Origin: an uncultured Selenomonadaceae bacterium
GTDB taxonomy: Bacteria; Bacillota; Negativicutes; Selenomonadales; Selenomonadaceae
Length of the DNA: 17,083 nt
Direction: 5' to 3'
Assembly (NCBI GenBank): GCA_945637225.1
Contig: CALZDE010000016.1
Coordinates: 1-17,083 of the forward strand
The notes beneath the pieces were generated by a model. It was not told where the DNA came from, did no database searches, and saw only the letters and a program-made list of their open reading frames with translations. A program made the translations under genes and the position numbers. Positions 7,313 through 14,533 of this stretch are shown here, piece by piece (the first letter of the stretch is position 1; every line of letters starts with the position of its first letter).

Positions 7313-9874
7313 TCACAAAACACCTCGGAAGAAATGACCTCGGGTAATATTATCCCCCTCTTTTCTTTCCGCTTCTTCCTTCTCTATGTCATTTAATTCA
7401 TTTTTTAAATTCATGTAATAACGGTAATTTTCAATAATTCCCTTTAACTGATTATTTCCCATAAATCTGCCATCTATACGGATAACATCAATACCCATCT
7501 TAGCAAATTTCATTGCATGAGGAAGCATACTCAGACGATTGCCATTTAATAAATGCATATGACAGTTCTGATCCATCACTAATGGGAATTTAACACCTTT
7601 TCTATCCTTTAAGAAAAACTTCTTGCCGGCATTTACGCAAGGTGCACCGCATTTTCCTGTATCAAGTCCACCCAAAAAGCTTCCCGTACAGCAATATTCA
7701 GAAACCATTAATTCAAGATTTCCATCAACTAAGCACTCAAGCTTCATGCCATTCTTTTTCTTAGCAATTGCTTCAATCTGAGTAAAGTTCAATTCAGGAG
7801 AAAGAGTAATTCCCATCACATCCTGCTGATTCCAGAATTGCAGGGTATTATGATTATAGCTGATAAGAGAATAATCAATCTGCACAGGAATGTCGGTAAG
7901 CTCACGAATAGCGTAAAAAGTACCGATATTATGCGCACAGATACCATCAGGCTTAAGTTCAGTAAATGCGCCCAGCCATTTGTGGAAGCTCTGCAAATCA
8001 CTCTGCCTGATAATACGTGGTGTACCTAAAATTATTTTTTTACCTGCCTTATGAGCAGCGAAAATTGCCTTTTGGTACATTTCAGCTGTAAGATAATTTT
8101 CCTTGCTGACATCACCGCCAAAGATGATAATATCCGCCCCTGCCCTTAGTGCAGTATGAAGCTTCTCCAAGTTATCCACAGCCACAGAAAGCTCAATGCC
8201 ACTGTGCTTTTCCTTCTGCAAATTGCCTTTACTGCCGATAATATCGTGCATACTGCCAAAGGTAGGCATATTGCGGGCATTTTCATCATACCTCTGCAAA
8301 CGCACTGTTTCTAGTGCCTCTACCGCTTTACGGCGTGCTTCATTAATCTCGCTTACAGGCACCATTACCTCACCCTGAATATCAGTAGTCAGGTTACGCA
8401 ATTCAAAAATAGAAGTACCTAAGCGGGAAATCTGCTTATTGACAGTTTCATCATTTAAAGGTCTCTTCTGTGCCTGCTGACCGATAAATTCAGTAACGCC
8501 CTCACTTTGGTTGCCATCGGCATCTGTCATAGAAATACGCAAAGGCTCACCAACCGCCGCGCTGACCGCCACATCCACTGGAATACGTCTTACAGGCGCA
8601 CCACTGTTATAGAATTTAGCCGCCCATGTCATAAGCTCGGCATCGTAGACCTTGAAAGCTCTGTCTGACTCATACACTCTGCCATCAACTGGAACGCTTA
8701 CCACCTGTCCTGCCTCTGCCACATTTAAAGGTTTTCCGTAAGCCAATGCCTTCTTGATAGCGTCATTTCTGCCCTTCTTAGGTACGGCAACCTCCTGCAT
8801 ATCCTTCACAGTAGCACTTACCCTGCCACCGACCTTTACCCAGAAATCAATCTGATCGCCCTCAGCTAGCTTGTCGCTTAATTTCAAAACTGCTCTCTTG
8901 CTGTCCCAGTCATAGAAAAGCACTCTGCCAAGCATAAGGCCACGATTATTCGGACGACGGTCACTCATCATGTTACGGCCCTGCTTTTTTTCTAGGTAAG
9001 CAGTTGTAAAATCACGGTTAAAAATCTGCGCAAGACGTTTTTCATCAGCCTCTGTCACTGCAAACTGCCCTGCATAATAGCTGTCAATCACCTTGCGATA
9101 AGTACTTATAACAATAGCTACATACTCAGGACGCTTCATACGGCCTTCTATCTTTAAGGAAGCCACACCAGCCTCAATCAGCTGTGGAATGAGATTTATG
9201 CCCTTGATGTCACGCGGACTTAAAAGATACTTGCCTGCACTGTCCTTTAAGAGATTATTATCCTTTTCATCCACTAATTCATAAGGCAGACGGCATGGCT
9301 GTGCACAACGGCCGCGATTACCGCTTCTGCCACCGATAATACTGCTCATAAGGCACTGACCGGAATAGCATACACAGAGAGCACCATGCACAAATGTTTC
9401 AATCTCCACATCACAGTTAGCGCATATATAGCGGATAGCGTCAAGAGTCAGCTCACGGGACAGAACCACACGAGTAAAACCTAATTTCTGTAAGGCCAGC
9501 ACGCCATCAAGATTGTGCACTGTCATCTGTGTACTTGCATGTAAAGGAAGCTCAGGAGCCACCTCATGAGCCAGCTTTGCTACGCCCAAATCCTGCACCA
9601 GTACCGCATCAGCACCAGCTTCGGACAGAAAGCGCAGGTATTCCTTCATTTTAGGAATTTCATTATCATCCACTATGGTATTGACGGTCACATGAATCTG
9701 TACACCACGCAAATGAGCGAAACGTATCGCCTCACGCATGCCATCTTCATCAAAATTATCCGCATATGCCCTCGCACCAAACATATTACCTGCCAGATAG
9801 ACAGCATTTGCACCACTTTCTACTGCCGCAACAAGAGCCTCACGACTGCCTGCCGGTGCCAATAATTCAACCAC
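7313..9874 (-). CDS. Large U32-family protein (RlhA-like, DUF3656, with a second C-terminal U32-like half)
   Basis: U32 proteins are Fe-S proteins, several of which hydroxylate RNA or ubiquinone precursors despite the old peptidase label; E. coli RlhA hydroxylates 23S rRNA C2501. This 853-residue protein starts with a TIM-barrel-like U32 domain (LLAPAG, STQMTVHN, then the signature FVHGALCVCYSGQCLMSS) with cysteines 167, 169, 174, 190 and 194. A middle DUF3656-like region (about 320-530) follows. A second barrel-like part starts near 558 and carries another cysteine set (728, 729, 742, 746, 771) in SEYCCTGS, KCGAPC and QNCHMHLL. It ends in a charged tail and GHFFRGVL. E. coli RlhA is about 650 residues, so this is the long form. 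The start is GTG at 9874 with AGGAGA 8 nt upstream. Substrate is inferred only; a protease role is unlikely but not excluded. Confidence 0.88.
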   Translation of the reverse strand: MVELLAPAGSREALVAAVESGANAVYLAGNMFGARAYADNFDEDGMREAIRFAHLRGVQIHVTVNTIVDDNEIPKMKEYLRFLSEAGADAVLVQDLGVAKLAHEVAPELPLHASTQMTVHNLDGVLALQKLGFTRVVLSRELTLDAIRYICANCDVEIETFVHGALCVCYSGQCLMSSIIGGRSGNRGRCAQPCRLPYELVDEKDNNLLKDSAGKYLLSPRDIKGINLIPQLIEAGVASLKIEGRMKRPEYVAIVISTYRKVIDSYYAGQFAVTEADEKRLAQIFNRDFTTAYLEKKQGRNMMSDRRPNNRGLMLGRVLFYDWDSKRAVLKLSDKLAEGDQIDFWVKVGGRVSATVKDMQEVAVPKKGRNDAIKKALAYGKPLNVAEAGQVVSVPVDGRVYESDRAFKVYDAELMTWAAKFYNSGAPVRRIPVDVAVSAAVGEPLRISMTDADGNQSEGVTEFIGQQAQKRPLNDETVNKQISRLGTSIFELRNLTTDIQGEVMVPVSEINEARRKAVEALETVRLQRYDENARNMPTFGSMHDIIGSKGNLQKEKHSGIELSVAVDNLEKLHTALRAGADIIIFGGDVSKENYLTAEMYQKAIFAAHKAGKKIILGTPRIIRQSDLQSFHKWLGAFTELKPDGICAHNIGTFYAIRELTDIPVQIDYSLISYNHNTLQFWNQQDVMGITLSPELNFTQIEAIAKKKNGMKLECLVDGNLELMVSEYCCTGSFLGGLDTGKCGAPCVNAGKKFFLKDRKGVKFPLVMDQNCHMHLLNGNRLSMLPHAMKFAKMGIDVIRIDGRFMGNNQLKGIIENYRYYMNLKNELNDIEKEEAERKEGDNITRGHFFRGVL

Positions 9875-9931
9875 TCTAATCTCTCCTATATCTATCTAAA
9901 ATCAGTTATTTCACAAATTCCATATCTTATT

Positions 9932-9940
9932 AGTATACCA
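9932..9940 (-). promoter_or_regulatory. Extended -10 promoter for the U32-mutS2 block
   Basis: Minus strand TGGTATACT (9940-9932) is an extended -10 element. No convincing -35 is seen at 17-18 bp. Initiation near 9925 would give a leader of about 50 nt before the GTG start at 9874. It is divergent to the permease promoter about 80 bp away. Confidence 0.55.
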
Positions 9941-9966
9941 TAAAAAGCTTCTGTATGCACTAAATT

Positions 9967-9986
9967 TTATTGTAAAAATTCAATAA
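9967..9986. promoter_or_regulatory. Inverted repeat between divergent promoters, possible operator
   Basis: TTATTG (9967-9972) and its exact complement CAATAA (9981-9986) are separated by 8 bp, midway between the U32 promoter and the permease promoter. The position suits an operator affecting both. The sequence is very AT-rich and could arise by chance, and no regulator gene is adjacent. Confidence 0.25.
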
Positions 9987-10000
9987 TAGATAAATAAATC

Positions 10001-10030
10001 CTGTATTTTCCTCATTTTATGTGTTATAAT
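10001..10030 (+). promoter_or_regulatory. Promoter for the TauE/SafE permease gene
   Basis: A consensus TATAAT (10025-10030) with upstream TG at 10022-10023 forms an extended -10; a poor -35-like CTGTAT lies 18 bp upstream. Initiation would fall near 10036-10037. This places the in-frame TTG at 10035 at or before the transcript start and supports the ATG at 10068 as the real start codon. Confidence 0.7.
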
Positions 10031-10067
10031 TGTTTTGTTATTCTGGCGAAAGAAGGTTTTTTCTAAA

Positions 10068-10826
10068 ATGTTATTTATATCTATGGTTTTAATGGGCTTG
10101 ATTTTTGGCTTCATCGGTATCGGCGGTGCGGGTATTACTATTGCACTTCTCACTGTCGGCTTTGGCATTCCAATTCATACTGCTTTGGCAGTTGCCCTTT
10201 CTGCTATGGTTTTTACCACCCTTTCCGGTGCTGTCAGCCATTTTAAAGAGGGTGAGGTCATTGTCAAGACCGGTGCTATCATGGGCTGTGGCGGTATTGT
10301 CGGTGCTTTCTTCGGAGCTAATTTCTCCAATTATCTCCCTTCAGATACCTTGGGGCATATGTCAGCCTACATCATGCTTTTTTCAGCGGTTCTTCTTTAC
10401 ATGAAGGTATATCACCCTGAGTGGATGAATAAGACCTTTAGGGCAAGACCTGATTTATTAGAAGGTGGCAAGCTTTACACCTACGGCATAATTGCTGGTA
10501 TGATTAACGGCTTTATTTCCGGTGCATTCGGTATCGGAGCGGCGGCTTTTATTCAGATTACCCTCATGGTAATTTTCGGTGTGCCAATCCTTCAGTCAGT
10601 TGGTACGTGCATGATGGTAATCCTGCCTATTGCGGCTTCCGGCGGTTTCGGCTATTTCCTCAATGGTCAGCTCGATTTCGCTATTTTCCTGCAAACCCTT
10701 ATAGGTCAGACAATCGGTGCATACTTAGGCGCAAAGCTGACACACCTTGCACCACGTCCTATTCTGAAATTCTGTATGGTAGCGGCTTCCACATCAGGCG
10801 GTTTAGTCATGCTCTTATTCTACTAA
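10068..10826 (+). CDS. TauE/SafE-family membrane permease (sulfite exporter family)
   Basis: This is a 252-residue integral membrane protein of the TauE/SafE (DUF81) family, whose members move sulfite, sulfonates, sulfoacetate and related small anions; the substrate here is unknown. It shows the family's internal duplication: GFIGIGGAGI near the N-terminus (14-23) and GAFGIGAAAF (152-161) opening the second half. About eight hydrophobic helices are visible (roughly 2-24, 35-58, 68-88, 97-115, 138-160, 163-186, 203-222, 231-251) with a polar loop at 115-136. I chose ATG 10068: AGAAGG lies 11 nt upstream, and the alternative TTG at 10035 sits on the predicted transcript start. It is the only plus-strand gene, monocistronic, between a strong promoter and a bidirectional terminator. 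No sulfur-metabolism gene is adjacent to hint at the substrate. Confidence 0.9.
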   Translation: MLFISMVLMGLIFGFIGIGGAGITIALLTVGFGIPIHTALAVALSAMVFTTLSGAVSHFKEGEVIVKTGAIMGCGGIVGAFFGANFSNYLPSDTLGHMSAYIMLFSAVLLYMKVYHPEWMNKTFRARPDLLEGGKLYTYGIIAGMINGFISGAFGIGAAAFIQITLMVIFGVPILQSVGTCMMVILPIAASGGFGYFLNGQLDFAIFLQTLIGQTIGAYLGAKLTHLAPRPILKFCMVAASTSGGLVMLLFY

Positions 10827-10854
10827 GATTCCTGTTAAAATTTCAAATGCAAAT

Positions 10855-10900
10855 AAAAAAGGTAAGCGGTGCTGATTTATTCACACTACTTACCTTATTT
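10855..10900. terminator. Bidirectional intrinsic terminator between convergent genes
   Basis: GGTAAG (10861-10866) pairs with CTTACC (10889-10894). The stem continues inward after one mismatch with a G-T wobble and three further pairs, leaving a 12-nt loop. It is flanked by A6 on the left (10855-10860) and TTATTT on the right, so both strands have a U-rich tail. It serves the permease gene (stop at 10826) and the SIMPL gene (stop at 10909). Confidence 0.85.
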
Positions 10901-10908
10901 TTATTAAG

Positions 10909-11565
10909 TTACAGAATGCTCCAAATAACAGTTACAGTGTCGGTAGCTTCCACGTCTTCTGGCTCTATGTTAAGCTTAAAATTTGAAGATTCATTGTCAT
11001 AAAGTTCATCACTCAAAGCTATATCCGTATTTGAAATAAACTGTATATCGTCCCAGTTATATTCCATAGTCTGAATACTTCCCAGAGATATTCCAGCCGC
11101 CTGACTAAGTACCTCTGCCTTTTTTCTGGCATCCGCTACTGCCTTGCCGATAATCAGGTTTTTCAAGGATTCGGTGTCCTTTATGGTATAAGAAACCTTA
11201 AATTCCGGTTTTGCAGGACAGGAAGCAATCGCCTTGATACACTGCCCCAGAAGCTTGCTGTCATTAGGAAATTCCAGACGCATGCCATGAGTATACTTAT
11301 GACCTAAGAAACGCTGTTTATGCTCATCCTTGTCATCCATGTAATCCTCATAATAAGGGCTGATATCAAAAAATTCTGTACGAATATCCTTTTTATCAAA
11401 GCCGATCTTAGATAAGCTAATACGCAAAAGCTCAGTCATAGCTGTGGAAAGCTTGACTACTGCATCATAAGTTGGTCTTGAATCAGATAATATCATTTCA
11501 ACACGAGTAAGATCCGGTTTAACCGAAATACGACCATTGCCGGTTACCTTAATTATTCTATCCAT
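10909..11565 (-). CDS. SIMPL-domain (DUF541) protein
   Basis: The 218-residue product matches the SIMPL/DUF541 family: the start IKVTGNGRISVKPDLTRVE carries the typical G-x-G-x-x-x-V-x-P-D pattern, and near residues 140-175 there is the family's alanine-rich helix DARKKAEVLSQAAGISLG leading to a beta strand. The biochemical role of the family is poorly defined; some members are periplasmic or linked to oxidative stress or signalling. This one has no signal peptide or membrane segment, so it is probably cytoplasmic. I placed the start at ATG 11565 because GGAGGG lies 7 nt upstream; an in-frame upstream start at 11598 has no comparable site. The gene is monocistronic, with its own promoter (11620-11648) and a shared terminator downstream. 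Confidence 0.85.
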   Translation of the reverse strand: MDRIIKVTGNGRISVKPDLTRVEMILSDSRPTYDAVVKLSTAMTELLRISLSKIGFDKKDIRTEFFDISPYYEDYMDDKDEHKQRFLGHKYTHGMRLEFPNDSKLLGQCIKAIASCPAKPEFKVSYTIKDTESLKNLIIGKAVADARKKAEVLSQAAGISLGSIQTMEYNWDDIQFISNTDIALSDELYDNESSNFKLNIEPEDVEATDTVTVIWSIL

Positions 11566-11619
11566 CGTGAATCCCTCCACAATTGCCAATAAAACCATTA
11601 GGGCTTTATCCCCAATTTT

Positions 11620-11648
11620 ATTTTATACTAAATAATTAATATTGTCAA
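11620..11648 (-). promoter_or_regulatory. Promoter for the SIMPL-domain gene
   Basis: Minus strand: perfect -35 TTGACA (11648-11643), 17 bp spacer, -10 TAAAAT (11625-11620). Transcription from about 11613 gives a leader near 50 nt. It lies directly downstream of the pyrR terminator, so the gene is uncoupled from the division operon. Confidence 0.8.
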
Positions 11649-11690
11649 ATATTTTTAATCGATAATTTCAATGTATTTTGTATTTTCATG

Positions 11691-11726
11691 AAAAATTAGG
11701 GGATAGTTACAAGAACCTCCCCTAAT
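11691..11726 (-). terminator. Intrinsic terminator of the yggS-pyrR operon
   Basis: ATTAGGGGA (11695-11703) and TCCCCTAAT (11718-11726) form a perfect 9-bp stem with a 14-nt loop. On the minus strand it is followed by TTTTT (11695-11691). It begins about 15 bp after the pyrR stop codon and marks the end of the operon. Confidence 0.88.
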
Positions 11727-11740
11727 ATCATATGCCTTAT

Positions 11741-12295
11741 TTAGCCTTCAACCTTTTCACGAATTACTACTCTTTCCTCACCATCAAGCTCATTCACCAG
11801 TACAGCGATGGACTCACGGGAAGCAGTAGGTACATTCTTGCCTACGAAATCAGCACGGATAGGAAGCTCACGATGGCCACGGTCTACCAGTACAGCCAGC
11901 TTGATAGACTGAGGACGGCCCATATCCATGATAGCGTCAAGAGCAGCACGAATAGTACGGCCAGTGTACAGTACATCATCCACCAAAACAATTACCTTGC
12001 GGTCAATATCCACAGGCATTGTAGTAGGACGAACTATTGGCTGGTAAGACAAAGTAGAAAGGTCATCACGGTAAAGAGTAATATCCAAAATACCTACTGG
12101 CGGACGTACTCCTTCAATCTGCTCAATCATGTCAGCAAGACGCTTGGCAATAGGAACACCGCGGGTTCTGATACCTACCAGTACAATATCCTCCACCCCC
12201 TTATTCTTCTCCACGATTTCATGGGAAATACGGGTAAGAGCACGACGAACTCCCTGCTCGTCCATGAGGACTGTCTTATCAATAAACTCTGCCAT
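11741..12295 (-). CDS. pyrR: PyrR, bifunctional pyr operon attenuator / uracil phosphoribosyltransferase
   Basis: PyrR binds pyrimidine-operon leader RNA in response to UMP and also converts uracil and PRPP to UMP. The 184-residue protein has the type I phosphoribosyltransferase fold: VGIRTRGVPIA (40-50), and the PRPP-binding loop VLVDDVLYTGRTIRAAL (103-119), followed by VLVDRGHRELPI (136-146), all typical of PyrR. The start is ATG 12295, with AGGAG 10 nt upstream; an in-frame alternative 27 bp earlier would overlap that region. It is the last gene of its operon, 23 bp after rluD. The rluD-pyrR order is as in Bacillus, but no pyrimidine transporter or biosynthetic gene follows; a terminator does. 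Any attenuation targets must therefore lie elsewhere in the genome. Confidence 0.95.
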   Translation of the reverse strand: MAEFIDKTVLMDEQGVRRALTRISHEIVEKNKGVEDIVLVGIRTRGVPIAKRLADMIEQIEGVRPPVGILDITLYRDDLSTLSYQPIVRPTTMPVDIDRKVIVLVDDVLYTGRTIRAALDAIMDMGRPQSIKLAVLVDRGHRELPIRADFVGKNVPTASRESIAVLVNELDGEERVVIREKVEG

Positions 12296-12318
12296 ACCAA
12301 TCACACTCCTAAACTGTT

Positions 12319-13233
12319 TCACTTGCGTGTATTACGTAAATACCTGAGAATTTTCTGCATATCTTCAGGTAATTCTGTATTAAAGGTCATGCGCTCGCCA
12401 GTCACAGGATGGTCAAGCTCCAAACTCATGGAATGAAGCGCCTGTCCCTGAATGGAGAAATTATCCTTGCGCTTGCCATTTGTACCGTACTTAGGATCAC
12501 CCACCAAAGGATGACCGATATGAGTCATATGAACGCGAATCTGATGAGTGCGACCTGTCTCTAATGCACATTCTACCAGAGTGTATTCACCAAAACGCTC
12601 TAATACCTTGAAATGAGTAACAGCAGATTTACCATCCTGCACAATAGCCATCTTTTTCCTGTCAACAGGATGACGGCCAATATCGCCCTTGATAATACCT
12701 GCTTCTTCCTTGATATTACCGTAAACAATAGCCTGATAAATCCTATGTGCAGTCTTATCCTTTATCTGCTGGGCAAGGCTTAAATGCGCCTTATCACTCT
12801 TAGCGGCTACCATAACACCCGAGGTATCCTTATCAAGACGATGTACAATACCCGGTCTAAGCTCACCATTAATGCCTGAAAGGTCAGTACAATGATGCAT
12901 AAGGGCATTCACCAGAGTGCCGGAAAAAACTCCTGCCGCTGGGTGAACCACCATGCCTCTTGCCTTATTGATAACGATAATATCCTTATCCTCATAGAGA
13001 ATATCCAATGGAATATCCTCTGGCAAAATCTCTGCCTCTACTGCCTCTGGAATTTCCAAAGTAATTTCATCACCAGCTGTCAGCTTGAAATTTGCCTTTC
13101 TCTGCTGACCATTTACCATTACCTTGCCATCGGCAATAAGCTTCTGTACATGAGAACGTGAAAAATCCTGATTTTGTTCAGTTAAGAAAACATCTAATCT
13201 TTCACCACTGTTTACCGCTTCATAGCTTACCAT
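12319..13233 (-). CDS. rluD: RluA/RluD-family 23S rRNA pseudouridine synthase
   Basis: This enzyme family isomerises uridines in 23S rRNA (RluD acts on helix 69). The 304-residue protein has an N-terminal S4 RNA-binding domain (about 12-60, RLDVFLTEQ and SRSHVQKLIADGKVMVNG) and the pseudouridine synthase core with catalytic Asp134 in HRLDKDTSGVMV (131-142). Further family motifs are RIYQAIVYG and LETGRTHQIRVHM. Its ATG overlaps the end of lspA by 7 bp, the common lspA-rluD arrangement (B. subtilis lspA-ylyB), so translation is coupled. Family membership is certain; the exact uridines modified, and hence the name rluD rather than another RluA-type member, are inferred from gene order and domain layout. 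Confidence 0.93.
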   Translation of the reverse strand: MVSYEAVNSGERLDVFLTEQNQDFSRSHVQKLIADGKVMVNGQQRKANFKLTAGDEITLEIPEAVEAEILPEDIPLDILYEDKDIIVINKARGMVVHPAAGVFSGTLVNALMHHCTDLSGINGELRPGIVHRLDKDTSGVMVAAKSDKAHLSLAQQIKDKTAHRIYQAIVYGNIKEEAGIIKGDIGRHPVDRKKMAIVQDGKSAVTHFKVLERFGEYTLVECALETGRTHQIRVHMTHIGHPLVGDPKYGTNGKRKDNFSIQGQALHSMSLELDHPVTGERMTFNTELPEDMQKILRYLRNTRK

Positions 13234-13715
13234 GTACTGCCGCCCCTTCTGGTCTTGATACGACCCATTTTATAATGCTCATCCTGCCAGCTTTCATTTA
13301 AGAGAGATACTACCAGCATTACTGCACCCACACAAATGGCAATATCCGCAATATTAAATACTGGCCAGATACGAAAATCTAAAAAATCTACTACTAGACC
13401 ATTCTGAATCCTGTCAATCAAGTTGCCAACTGCACCGCCAAGAAGCAGCCCCAGACCATAACGGAACATAGCACATTCCCTGCGGATACTCTTGTAAAAA
13501 ATCGCCACACCCAAGAGAATAGCTATGCAAATGACAATGAAAAACCATCTATGATTTTCCAGTATACCAAAAGCGGCACCGGGATTCAGTACATAGGTCA
13601 AATGAAAAATATCCTGTACGACTGGTATTGACTCGCCTAATTTCATATTTGAAACTACATATATCTTTACCAGCTGGTCTAAAATAATTGCTAAAAATCC
13701 AATAAATAAGGGCAC
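13227..13715 (-). CDS. lspA: Lipoprotein signal peptidase (signal peptidase II)
   Basis: LspA is an inner-membrane aspartyl protease that removes signal peptides from lipid-modified prolipoproteins. The 162-residue protein has four membrane helices (about 2-20, 56-74, 84-101, 118-140). It carries the conserved VLNPGAAFG (42-50), GGAVGNLIDR (93-102), VVDFLDF with catalytic Asp110, and FNIADIAI with catalytic Asp124. The start is GTG 13715, with GGAGG 9 nt upstream. A basic C-terminal tail (MGRIKTRRGG) follows the last helix. The gene follows divIVA after 49 bp and overlaps rluD. In Bacillus subtilis ileS lies between divIVA and lspA; it is absent here. Confidence 0.97.
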   Translation of the reverse strand: MPLFIGFLAIILDQLVKIYVVSNMKLGESIPVVQDIFHLTYVLNPGAAFGILENHRWFFIVICIAILLGVAIFYKSIRRECAMFRYGLGLLLGGAVGNLIDRIQNGLVVDFLDFRIWPVFNIADIAICVGAVMLVVSLLNESWQDEHYKMGRIKTRRGGSTW

Positions 13716-13764
13716 TCTGTTCTACCTCCAGTATAATAAAAGGCCCCCAACCATAAAATAATGA

Positions 13765-14487
13765 TTACTTATCCTCAGATTCTGCCTGTGGATTTTCCTT
13801 CTTGTCATCAGCCTTATTATCAGCTTCTGCCTCCTCTGGCAGAATTATCGCTGGCATGACAGTGGTCTTAGCTAAATCCAGCTCCTTATCTGTGAAAATC
13901 TTCTGCTTAATAAGTGGCTTTGTCTGTGGTTTTGCCTTCTCCAGCAGGTCTTCACTGGCTGTTACCATATCAAGCTCAGTAGTCAGGAAATTTCTGAACT
14001 TAGTCAGGAAATTCATCTTGGAAGACAGCATACTGTCATATTCCACTTCCAGCTGACGAGTACGGGCTGTTGCCTCATCAAGAATTCGCTTGCTCTCTGA
14101 ATTTGCATCCGCAACAATCTTTCTAGCGTCAGACATAGCTTCTGCAATCCTCTGCTTAGAGCTTATTTCTGCTTCCTTTCTGATGTTATCAGCTTCCTGA
14201 CGGGCAGTCTGCTTGGTTTCCTCAGCCCTTGCCTTGGCAGAATCAGTCAGCTGAGAGGCAGTCTGCTGTGCCACAATCAAGGTTTCCTGAAGATTTTTCT
14301 CCAGCTGCTTATACTGCTCTAACCGTTTGTCTGCTAATTCAGCATCCTTTTTCAGCTGAGTATTTTCTCTGTAAAGCTTCTCAAAATCATTTACTACCTG
14401 ATCAAGAAATTCATCTACATCTTCACGGCTGTAACCGCGAAAACCAGACTTAAATTCCTTGTTATGTATATCCATTGGCGTAAGCAT
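13765..14487 (-). CDS. divIVA: DivIVA-family cell division/polarity protein
   Basis: DivIVA binds negatively curved membrane at poles and division sites and recruits division or growth proteins. With the ATG at 14487 (240 aa; AAGGAGG lies 11 nt upstream) it begins MLTPMDIHNKEFKSGFRGY, matching the DivIVA lipid-binding domain with exposed Phe16-Arg17. SREDVDEFLDQVV then starts the first coiled coil. A long charged coiled coil runs to about 165, followed by a second short helical segment and an acidic, probably disordered tail (about 210-240). It lacks any membrane helix, as expected. The neighbours ylmH and sepF are classic partners in Bacillota genomes. Confidence 0.95.
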   Translation of the reverse strand: MLTPMDIHNKEFKSGFRGYSREDVDEFLDQVVNDFEKLYRENTQLKKDAELADKRLEQYKQLEKNLQETLIVAQQTASQLTDSAKARAEETKQTARQEADNIRKEAEISSKQRIAEAMSDARKIVADANSESKRILDEATARTRQLEVEYDSMLSSKMNFLTKFRNFLTTELDMVTASEDLLEKAKPQTKPLIKQKIFTDKELDLAKTTVMPAIILPEEAEADNKADDKKENPQAESEDK

Positions 14488-14533
14488 TACGTTACGCGCC
14501 TCCTTATTTAACAACAAATTTCTTACTAACTAC

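Noticed and set aside
11691..11740. PyrR-type attenuator downstream of pyrR
   Set aside because: Only one simple terminator hairpin is present, with no alternative antiterminator, and the next gene has its own promoter beyond it and is not a pyrimidine gene.
11732..12436. Plus-strand open frame of 234 codons opposite pyrR and the end of rluD
   Set aside because: It is antisense to two clearly conserved genes, has no recognisable motif or convincing ribosome site, and its length follows from codon bias on the opposite strand.
13716..13764. Promoter or terminator between divIVA and lspA
   Set aside because: A TATACT hexamer occurs on the minus strand but without a -35, and no stable stem is seen; the two genes are best read as one operon.
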